Source: Cryptomeria japonica (taxonomy: Eukaryota; Streptophyta; Pinopsida; Cupressales; Cupressaceae). Taken from it: a DNA stretch of 64,000 bases. Both the position numbers and the translations under genes were made by a program. How positions within the stretch are numbered: position 1 is the stretch's first letter; each line of letters opens with the position of its first letter. Of the stretch, positions 31,701-42,700 are shown piece after piece. The notes under the pieces were generated by a model. The model was not told the origin of the DNA. It made no database searches and worked only from the letters and a program-made list of their open reading frames with translations. The DNA is taken from positions 422,373,757 through 422,437,756 of the forward strand of contig NC_081415.1 in the NCBI RefSeq assembly GCF_030272615.1, written 5' to 3'.

Positions 31701-34700
31701 CATCGCCCCATCGCAAATGGGGTCCCCCCTCTTTTTGCTTGTTTTTTTCGTTCGTTTTCGCTTTCGTTTTTAGGGTTTTGTTAGTTAGTTGATTGTCTGG
31801 ATTTAGGGCCAAGCCTTAGGGTTTTAAATTCTGCCTTTTCAAGCCAAAATCCAGTCATTTTTGAGAGCTTTTGAGCTTCCTTTTCTAGAATGCAAATTTT
31901 GAATGCAATGATTTCGCCAAAATGGTCTAATTTTCAATTGGAATGTTCATGCAGAGCTTAAATTTGTCTAAGTGTTGACAGTCAATGTGAATTTTTTTTG
32001 TCCGATTGAATATTTTGACCAAATTTTGACCCCTTTTTGATTTTGATCCTGGGCATTGGGATTGGTTTGTTTTCGCCTCGTGAAGTGTTAAAATGTGAAA
32101 AATCATGTTACTTTGGCCTGTAGGAGCAAAATCGCTCCTGTCCCTCAGTGAAGGACGGGAGCTCATTTTCAAATATCTCATCATCCCTGCAGAGTCCAGA
32201 CAAATTTCAAGTTGGAAGTGATGGAGAACGGCGAGATCTTTCCATTGAATATAAATTGAAGATTTTCATGAGCACAGAAATGCCTCCAGGAGGAAAATCG
32301 CTCCTGTCCCTCAGTGAAGGACCGGAGCTACAATTCAAATTTCGCCTTGTCCTTGCAAGATTTTGAAAACTTGACGATTTGAAGAGGTCCAAAGGAAGAT
32401 GTTTTATCAGATGAATATAATTTGAAGTGCAAATATGAAGAAGAATGGTCCAGAATGCTAAAATCGCTCCTGTCCCTCAGGAAGGGACCAGGGCGAAGAA
32501 CATTATAGCTCCCGTCCCTCTCCCAGGGACCAGAGCGATATTCTTCATTGGGCAAAATCCAGGCCAAGATCAAGTCAAGTTCATGTTTGGTGGCAAGGAA
32601 GACGGTGAAATGAACTCAGTGAATATAAATTGAATATTTTAAAATGTCAACAAGGGTCCCAAAATGCCTAGTTCGCTCCTGTCCCTCAGGAAGGGACCAG
32701 AGCGATTTTTGATATAATTGCTTTTCTTGCAAGGTTACAGACAATGTCAAGGCATGAACGAATAGAGTGAAGAAGGACGAGTCCGTTGAATATAAACTTG
32801 GAACCTGGCAAAGTGAGATAGTGGCCACAAAGGGAGGATCGCTCCTGTCCCTCTCTAAGGGACCAGGGCGATACAATGATGATGATACTTCCTACGCAAG
32901 TTCAAGGTCGTTCCTCCAAAGTTCAAGGTCGACACAAGTCAAGACAAGGTGGCGAGGGACGTTTCAGGGCATTTTCAATCGAACGCAAGCATCAAGGTCG
33001 TCACGTTGGAAGGATTTGCGCTCTAAGACCCCAGATCGCTCCTGTCCCATGGGAAGGGACCAGAGCGATATTTCCATTAAGGCATAGATTTCAAGAGACA
33101 AGCAAATATCAAGCTACCCCAAGGATCGAAAGGACGTCATTACACGCATTGAAGATAATTGCAAGTTGATAAAAACAAGAACAAGCTCACAATGATGAAT
33201 TTCGCTCCTGTCCCTCAGGAAGGGACCAAAGCGATATTGAGTGTATTGATCAATTCATGCAAAATCACGTTGAGTCAAAGTTTTTTCAAGGTCACACGAG
33301 GTTCAAGACATCTTTTTAAGGTGATATTCAAGGGTTTTTAACGTCCAAATGTTATTAATCAAGCTAAGGAGTCTATATCGCTCTTGTCCTTTGGACAAGG
33401 ACCAAGGCGATTATTGCAAAAACACTCATACTCCTTCAAAGGCAAGTCAAGGCGAGGATGGACGAGGTAAAAAGACATTATTTCGAAGACGATAAACGAT
33501 GAACCATGGTCAAATGTTACCAACTTGAGCTCAAAACGGAGAAAAGACATGGATCGCTCCTGTCCCTCTCCAAGGGACAAGGGCGATGTTAGGCAAAACA
33601 CATGATATTCTTTGAAAATCACGTTAAGACAAGGACGCACAAGGTTTTAAATGGCATTTGGAAGATGATACAAGGAAAGGATCGTATCAAAATGGAGAAT
33701 TTCAAGAAAAAACCTTAGGATCGCTCTTGTCCCTCTCCAAGGGACCAGGGCGATAATGGTCATGAGATGCACTTGTTCGCGCATGCAAGGCGATCAATTT
33801 CGAAGGGCCATCAAAATGATCGATTTTCAATGTGGAGATGAAGGAGTTGAACGTGAAAAATGCAAAATCAAGACCAAAAACATGGATCGCTCCTGTCCCT
33901 CTCCAAGGGACCAGAGCGATGAGGTACGTCCCTTTGTTTTCCAGTTTTGGCGCCAAATTAAACAATTCAAAATTTCCTTAAATGCTAAATCGATTTAAAA
34001 TTTGAAAATCTTATTTATTTAGCATTTAATATGACGTTATCTTTTATTAATTATTTTTTGCCTTTATTAAAAATCGAAATTCTCGTTTAAAAAACGCAAG
34101 GCATTAATAATTAATTATTTAATTAATATAAAAATCGATTTGAGCGCTCAATTAGGCAAGTCGGCCTTGTTATTTTATTGCAAATCATTTAAAAAATGGT
34201 TTTATTTTATCAAGTCGGCCTAAGGGGTGAAGGATGAGCGCGCTATATATAAGGGGTGAGAGATTTCATTTTTCACATAATCATTTTTACCTTTCTTCAT
34301 ACGAATCAAGAAGAGGCGAATATAGTGCGAAGTGTGTTCAAAGGTGGTGCGATTTCAAACCAAAGGTGGCGCTAGTATCATCTTGGGTGGAGTGCGAATT
34401 GCGTTGAAGACCAAAGGTGGTGCGAGTTTTATTCATCCAAAGGTGGCGCTTAGTTATCAAAAGGTGGTGCGAATTTGAAGACCACACCAAAGGTGAACTT
34501 GGGGATCCATCTAAGACCACGTCGAAGGTGCGAAACTTGGAGATTTGTTTGTGCGAACTTGAAGATCCATTTGAGACCACGTCAAAGGCGATAATTGAAG
34601 ATCACGTTCTCTCCAGAGGTGGCGAAGTCAATTTTGAGGAGATCATATTGAAGATTACTTTATACCTCAATTTTGCCTAGGCAAATTTTGTTTTTGCATT

Positions 34701-37700
34701 CTAGAGTTAGCTCTCTATCGAGGTATGGCGATTTAATTATTATTGCTTTATTCATTCATCGTCATATTTCAAATTTTGAAATTTTGAATTTTTGAATCTC
34801 TTGGCTCAATCGTTGTTTTTTTTAGGAAATGATAACTCTAGGGACTTATCATGAGGTTTCCTAAAAATTTTTCTCTCTTATTTACGTTATTTATTGCAAA
34901 ATCTATTTCTTATAATGAAATGTTGTGTAGGTATGGCGACCCCGAAGGCGGGAGCATCCACCAGTCGTTCAGCTCTCATGAAAGAAGATCAGAAGACCGA
35001 AGAAGTGGAGACCAAGATCGTGTCTAAATGGAGCAACATTGGAGATACCAACTTGGGGAACTTTAGCACAAAGAAGTTTCGAGAGGTCCCTTACATTGGC
35101 AAGCCATCACCTGTCGCCCGGAGAATAATAGAGAGTGGCATCATTAAGGCGGCCGGTTTTCCTCCAGCTATTCAGTGCCACGAGTTGATGATCGAGTGTG
35201 CCCGTCATTACAATCCACAGTCCAGGACAATTGTGTCCAACGAAGGAAACACTTTGGCGTACCTTTCAGAGGAAGCCATAAGTGAAGCCTTCCATCTTCC
35301 AGAGCACAGGGACATGATATACAAGAGCATTGAAGGAGCCAGATCAGTGTACGATGATGATCCAGATGCTTGCCTAAGCATAATCAACAAGAACTGGCTA
35401 CTTAAGAGTCGTCCCCGTCTGAGCAAAGTACCGAACACACCACACAGGATTGATTTCCAAGAGGAGTACAGAGATTTGATTACCATGCTCAACAGAGTTA
35501 CAGGAGCACCTCATGCCTTCTATTTTGAGAAATGGATGTTTTACTTCATCCAGGTGATTGTTCAAGGAAAGGGTACAATACATTGGGCTAGGATAATTAG
35601 CCATTGCTTAGACGTACAGTTGAGAAGACTCAGGGCTACTAAGTCCTTCCACATGAGTTCATACGTCATCTATGCCTTAATCAGGAGCGTTGAGTACGCA
35701 GGACTACCTCACAGAGGAGTGATTGGAAGAGGACCTAGCGAGGTCAGAGCTTGTGAATCCTATACCTACTTGCATCATCCACCAGGGAAGAACTACAAGT
35801 TAGTCAATGATACTTTCACGATGAACATCACAAGGACGTTGCAAGGAGGGATTCACAACAGATTATCTCAGGATGCCCAGGAGTTCATCAAGAGGTACGG
35901 TGCTTGGTTCATTCAGTTTCCCAAGTTCACTTACATTAGAGTGCATGGATGTCCTTTACCTCCATACATGTTACCGAGGTACCCGACAGACAGAATTGTG
36001 TTACTTGAAGTAACAAGGCAGTTGGCAGCATATGTGAAGGCATTCAGACACAGACATCAGAATGGAGTTCAGGTACCTATTATTTTGGGTAATTCAGTTG
36101 AGGTATGTCCCAATGTCTCAGCCATGGATGACGCAGAGAAGGAGTTAGCCTTGTATCCTTTTTCATCTTTTGCTTGGAGGAATAGTTTTGATCCACATGG
36201 ACATTTAGAGGAGACGGTCGGTAGAAGATTTAGACATGAGTACCAAATTGAAGATTTTGTGATGAATCTCCTAGATGATCTCGAAGTGAAACGAAAGATA
36301 CATTCTAGATTGCCTTTGGATTTCATCAGGAAATGTAAGATTTACAGAGTAGCCGACCAAGCTCAGGACAACGGCAGGCACATCCAATCTTCATATGATA
36401 GAGAAAGTAAAACAATTAGTTTGAATTGGAATGAGCCCGAGGCCGTGGATTTAGATGATTTGATGGCACCAGTCTTGTCTTGTACTCGCAGATGGGTAGA
36501 CGTTCAGCATCAGAAGTTAAGAGAACAGGGCATAGCTATGTCTTTTACTTTGGGAGAGAAATCAGCCGAAGGTGGAGCCAGTGTTAGTGAAGGCAATCCT
36601 AATCCTAGGAATTCAGGTGAAGGTAACCTTCGATGTGCCAGTGAGGGCAATCTCCATTCGAGAGGTTCGAAGAGAAAGGAAAGATCAGAAAAGAAAGAGT
36701 CTTCCAAGAAAAAGCAAGGTGCCAACAAAGATCAAACACCAAGTACTTCTTCCAGACCAGAGGATAGAACAGTTCGAGTGGAAGAGTCCATGGAATCGAT
36801 GGTACAGAATGACAGACAGGAGGAAGGACAGGCACAGCATGTTTCATCCGATGGATCTCTCCAAGACTATGATTTAGAAGAGGATAACGAAGTAACATCT
36901 CCTCCCAGACAAGAAGAAATAGTACATAAAGAAATTCAAGTTCAAGAGACAAGATCGAATATCCCAGATTGGTTGAAGGAAAGATTAACCAAGGTGATCG
37001 TAATTGAGGACGAGGACAGTGCAATTGATTTAGAGAGCCTTGTGGGACGTTCACATATGACAACAGAGAAGAAGAAGGCTACAAAGATGTCCAAGATGAT
37101 TCGAGATGAGACTGGATCTAGAAAACTGCAGATAGCTACACCAGCAGCAGACAAATATGAGGGTGAAATCCTAGCAGAAGACTATCATATACAGACTATT
37201 GAGTTAGGACCATCCACAGCAGAGCAGACTTTAGATGATGCCACCGACACATTTGAGGCATTGAAGGACAAGCTTAGAGAAGAAGTGGAAAAGAATAGAA
37301 AGCTTGAGAAAGAGGTCGGTGCATGGAGGACATATTTCAGTCATATCAATGAACCTTTGGGACGTCAGGATCCAGTTAGGTCACCAGTGCAGGCATTGCC
37401 CCTTCAATCGATCAATGAAGCAGAAAGATTCAGGAACCTGGTCCAGCGTACATGTAGTTGGATGGATAGATCTCATACAATGGCCATAGAGTTTGTTACA
37501 AGGATGTCGAAGATCACCCATCAGGCTATCCAAGTTCTTGAGATAATCCACAGATTGATGGCAACAGTAGCTGCATTTGCCCATACCAAGGACGTTGTCA
37601 TCCCTGTCTTGAAAGTTATAAGACACATCCAGAAGAATTTTAGCGCAGGAGAGGATCTTAGAAGGTGATTCTCACAGTTTGTTTCAGTGGTCAACCTTAC

Positions 37701-39659
37701 TCCATATAAAGAGTGTTCTCTTCGAGGACATCAATGTTAGATGTGGTCAAGTTGAGGAGGTGATCAATCCGATCCAGGACAGAGTATTTGAGGTACTTCG
37801 TACCATTCTTGGCAGAAGGATCGAGGTCGAGACAGATGTGGATTTACAAGAATTTGAGGATAGAATCAAGATCATCTTTTGCAAAGACGCAGATGTTACA
37901 GATGAGCAGTATGATCAGATGTATGCCACCATGCTCCTGATTGATAGAACAAAGGAACTTGAACCTACTTGGGACGCGGCTCTTCTAGATGCATTTGATC
38001 AGGTTATCCACTTAGAAGAGAGTATCAAGAATCTTCTCGAGATTCCAAACACAGAAATCGAAGGAATCGTGACAAAATTCATTGCATATGCTAAGAAAGA
38101 GAATTGGAAAGGGAATAAGATTCTAGATGAAAGGTTGTTACAAATGACATGACATCCTATTTCTCATTGGTTGATACCTCCTAGATTTTTGTGCCAAATT
38201 TAATATTTGGCTTTGTATTTAATGTTGTTCAGTAAAGAGGAGGTCATTTGTAACAAACCCTAATTAGGGTTTAGGTGTCATGATCTTGTCCATTGATTTA
38301 TTTTCAATCTGGACCTTTCATTGTAACTGGGGATGCTATTTATACCCCCATTTTTCATTTCATTTGATAATAGTGAATAGTGTAAGAGATAATAGTTGAT
38401 AGAAGAGAGATTAGAGTTAGAAGCAATTTTTATTTTGTAGCAAGATTGAGTCTTGAAGAGAGAAATTCAAGCAATTGTTGTATATGATGACTTGGAAATC
38501 AATAAAATATTGAAGTTATGGTGTTTTGTTACAAATTTCTTAAGTTATCTTCATGGTTGTTGGATGTACTTGAATCACGCTCAATCAAAGTAGTTTGTTA
38601 ATTTGAAAGGCTAAGTGTGAGATTTGATATTTGGTGGGATTCGCAATCCAAACCACTAGCTTCTTGCTGATTGTAGGAACGCCTTGCGTGGTCGACTGGA
38701 AAACACTTTGCGTCCTTAACCTTCAAGCATTTTTGTATCTAGGATATGTACCTTCATAGTAGTGTCCTTGGTCTTTGATGCATTGAACACCATTATTACC
38801 TTAGAAGATCGCACTAATTTCAATTGAGTTGTTATCTTATGGCAAAATTGAAGTTGGTTGAGTCTTGCCAAATCTCATTCATGCTAAGTCGTTCATAGGG
38901 TTAGGCTAGATTAGACTTCCTTAAACCCGGTCCTTTTGCCCTTTTTTTTTGAAAGTTCCTTTAGTTTAGTAAAATCTTCGAGCCTTTGGAATCCGTAAGA
39001 CGCCTTGGAGGAAACAGCAAATCACATCATACCATTGAAAAGCTTGTCCACACGTGGAGACCCCACTAAAAGAACCTTGGAGTCCATCTAACTGATCCTT
39101 TTTGCAGATCTTCAGCAGTTAGAGACTATTTTCTCAAGAGAGGATAAGATGCCTGTCGGTATTTTATTCTGTGTATGATTGTGTATGAAATACACGTCAA
39201 CAGTATCCAACCTTTCGTAACAATTTAAATGTTTTAAAATACAAAGTTCAAAATACTGCTTTTTCATTCAGGAACTGTAACATCTATTAATTCATAGTTG
39301 ATTAGCCTTTTCTTCATGTTGTAGTCATTAATGGAACATGTATTTTGTATTCCCATGAACGGGTTCACCACAAAACTCCCATATTCGTATCCCTTTTGGG
39401 GATGTCTGGGTTGGTAATCCTTATGATGTTAATTTTAAATTTATGATGTTAATTTTAAATTTATGATAATCAGAACAAAATATGTATATGTATATGTGTG
39501 TGTGTGTATGTATGTGTGTGTGTGTGTGTGTGTATTTTCATATATATACATATACATATGCATACATACATGTGTGTGTGTGTGTGCACGCGTGTGTGTG
39601 TGTATATGTATGTATGTACATACACATTACACACACAGACACGTGTGTATGTATATACA

Positions 39660-39711
<52 letters not shown>

Positions 39712-42700
39712 TGAGAGAGAGAGAGTGAGAACCAATATGCAAATGAAAATGGAATATGTAAATATAGACAGAATAACCAATATGCAAATGTTTTAACAGA
39801 AAACAGGATGCAAGTGCCAGAGCATCTTGTTTATAGAATGAAGCCATATAGTAAATCAGGAAGTTTAGTATGATAAACAACCTTATGCCAGTACCAAGAT
39901 CTCCTGATTGTATCTTTTTCCACAGCTGACATAGGAGAAACTCTCTGCATTGTGGCTAAAAATACCATAAGCAAATTCAGTTAGATGCTCCTACAGACAT
40001 CCCCAGTAGGCAGAAAGGTTTTCTTATAGCAAGAACCACCCCAAGGCCTAAACCCAACCTCAATAGCTTGTCCTCTTTGTTAACCAATCAATCTAAAGAA
40101 TTAGAAAACCTATCCACCCATATCTAGCTTCATCCAGTAGTTCTGTAATGCATTAAGCTAAAAAACAAGCCAATATTGTTTTTGCTAAACTCAGTTCATC
40201 TAAGCTCTTTCTTACAGAAGTCCTGTGGTATAAGGAAACCATTGATCATATCTTAAAAAACTTTTGTGATAGAAATTAATTAATCACATTAAATCCATTG
40301 TATCATCAGTATAAAATGTCCTTTCACCATATGAAATGGCATTCAATGATTTCACAAGCATGGTCTACAAATTTTGATCCTTTGCATGCATACAAAAGAG
40401 TCACAGGCACACTGGATGGAGTTGAAACAGAATTTTATCCCATCATTGTCCAATTAACACCAAAACCCAAACCAATCAATTTAAGTAGATGCCTCAGCAG
40501 ACTAATATCTTTAAAAAGCTTAGGAATTTCAAATGTCATTTTATATAGAGTTTACCTGTCACGTTCACTTGGACAGCGGTTCATTTCATCATTGAACTTC
40601 CGTTCATATTCCTCTTTGTTAAAGATAACATTATAAATAACTTTTCCATTCCGAGCCCAAAAATAGTAAAAGACAGCTGAAGCTACCGAGAGAGACAAAA
40701 AGCTTCGGCCAATCACTAGTGTGTAGGCATGAGTTTGCATTGTGACTAGAGATAAAAGAAGAAGAAACAATGACATAACACCACCATTTCTTATTAGCCT
40801 GCATTACAAGACAGGTTTTAACATTAACACAGAACTAAGATAACATTTGTCTGACATTTTCTACAAACTTTAACAATCTTTTATCCCCAGACATTTACAA
40901 GAAGATGAAAACAAAAATGCAATTTCTTTATATCATATCTCTTCTAGCAAAACATGCTAGTAACAACCAACCTGAACTCATTGTACTGTGCCATGGCTCT
41001 CCGCAGCATGAAAGAAAGTACAAGAAAGATCAGGAAGTAGAGAACTAGCAATGACAAGAAGGCAAATGACCAAGATCTATGAGTAAAACTGCAATTTCCT
41101 TTAAATTCGTGAGGTGGCCCTTCTAAGGGACCTGGTGGCCCTTCTGGAGGAGCTGGTGGCCCTTCTGTTGAAATTAACCTGCAATATATTTTATGTTCAG
41201 AAATTTTCAACATTTTTCCATAAGTAATTAAATTCCTAAAGGCAGATTGAGCAGAGAAAGACATATCAAAATTTTCAGACAAAAGAATATTCTTATCTCC
41301 TGTATGTTATCTGCATGTATGCATAGGAGAACCAAATGTGGCTGATGGCCCGTGGAACCGTATATTACAACCATACTTGATAACTCTTCATTCCCTACCT
41401 GCTCATTAAAGGTTCAAGAAGAGAAATATGAAAAAAGTAAAATCATCTTCTCACAACCTCCTGTATTTCTCTTCAGGCATTTTGATAAGAAGGATCCGAT
41501 GTGGCTGGTGGTCCATAAAACCACATATTGTAACCTCATTTGATAGCTCTTATAACCTAACAGTTCATATCACCCTCAAGGAGAGACAAATGAAAGGAAT
41601 ACAAGCATATTGAAACTGAAATGTCTACCGAACACAATAAAAAGTTGGGAGATCACTTCATCATTTCAGCACTAGAAAATATCATTGAACTTGAACATTA
41701 AGGTGATGGAAAAACAATCATTATAAAAGGAAAACATATATTTGATATGGACGTGAAGAAAAAAAAGGTAAACCCCAATATCAACACTAAAATATAGAGG
41801 AAAACAATAGGAAACAAGCATAAAACAAGATTCTTTCTCTATACCTAGCTACATCTTTGATAGAAGAAATGCATGAAAACAAATGACAAAAAGGAAAACA
41901 CTTCTTACCAAAAAATACCTTGTTGACCTAAGAGTTGTGTTCAAGATGTTTGGTTGATTGTTAAAGATGAATGTTAGTTGCTCAATTCAATAGCATAACT
42001 TGTTGCATCCAATTCATTGAGAAGGGTCTTTTTTGAGCCTTGTGCAGTTAAATCTTGTGCAAGATTGACAATGTTTATTTTAAACGTTGTAGTCAGAAAA
42101 GTACAAATGATAAATTAGTTGAATAAATGTTAGTTGCTCAATTCAATAGCATAACTTGTTGCATCCAATTCATTGAGAAGGGTCTTTTTTGAGCCTTGTG
42201 CACTTAAATCTTGTGCAAGATTGACAATGTTTATTTTAAACGTTGTAGTCAGAAAAGTACAAATGATAAATTAGTTGACTAAACCTATTGTTTATTCAAC
42301 TCAAGATAAGGCGGATTTTAGAAGAACTAAATAAATATTGTGTATTTATTTAATTTATGGGAGAATATTGGAAAAATGATTGATTTAATTAAATAAATGT
42401 GATTTATTCAATTAAGGTTGGAACTTTAAAAGAAATGGTTGAATTGCTTAAATTAATTAAATAAATAAAAGTAATTTATTTATTTAATTTTAGAAGAAAG
42501 GATAGATGGGATAATTAAATATATGGGAGTTATTTAACTAATGTTAAAAGAACAATCGAATAGACTAATTAAATAAATACAATTGTTAAAAGCAGATCTG
42601 CAAGATAGTCCTAGTGTGGTGACGACAAAAATGCATGCATTTTAGGTATCTACATTTTTCCTCTTGTAGACAGCATTAAATAATATCATTTCAAAGAAAA

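Larger units (their letters stand above)
31683..39202 (+). mobile_element. Element B: 7.5-kb solo-LTR-like element with internal gene
   Basis: 7520 bp from TGTTGTGACC to ACGTCAACA with perfect GTATC duplications, in an intron of the 7TM gene and opposite to it. Order: start region, hairpin array (32131-33920), E2F-like site, AT-rich spacer, TATA box (34243), leader with GCGA repeats, short intron, ORF of 911 codons, frame-broken second part, second TATA box (38335), about 860 bp to the end. No part of the first 3 kb repeats in the last 1 kb, and no polymerase, PBS or polypurine tract was found. TG..CA ends with 5-bp duplications are made by retroviral-type integrases, so a solo LTR with a captured gene in U3 fits best. 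Confidence 0.78.
29317..40555 (-). other. 11.2-kb intron of the 7TM gene
   Basis: Lies between exons 4 and 5. It contains a gypsy integrase relic, element B, GT-rich microsatellites and AT-rich sequence without other recognisable genes. Element B reads opposite to the gene and accounts for 7.5 kb of the length. Confidence 0.7.

Noticed and set aside
32131-33920. CRISPR array
   Set aside because: Units are regularly spaced, but the spacers are themselves related repeats of about 130 bp, there are no cas genes, and the DNA is plant nuclear.
31683-39202. Classical LTR element with short LTRs inside B
   Set aside because: No segment of the first 3 kb recurs in the last 1 kb, and no PBS follows any candidate left end.
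31683-39202. DNA transposon (CACTA, Mutator or hAT type)
   Set aside because: Ends TGTTG..CAACA with 5-bp duplications fit retroviral-type integration. They do not match CACTA (3 bp), hAT (8 bp) or Mutator (9 bp) signatures, and no transposase motif is seen.
39463-39880. Overlapping Cys/Val- and Thr/His-rich open frames on both strands
   Set aside because: Translations of (TG)n/(CA)n repeats.
40767-40776. Acceptor CTCTAG at about 40767 as start of 7TM exon 4
   Set aside because: It would break the frame with exon 3. The upstream TGCAG at 40799-40800 keeps phase and adds a complete membrane helix.
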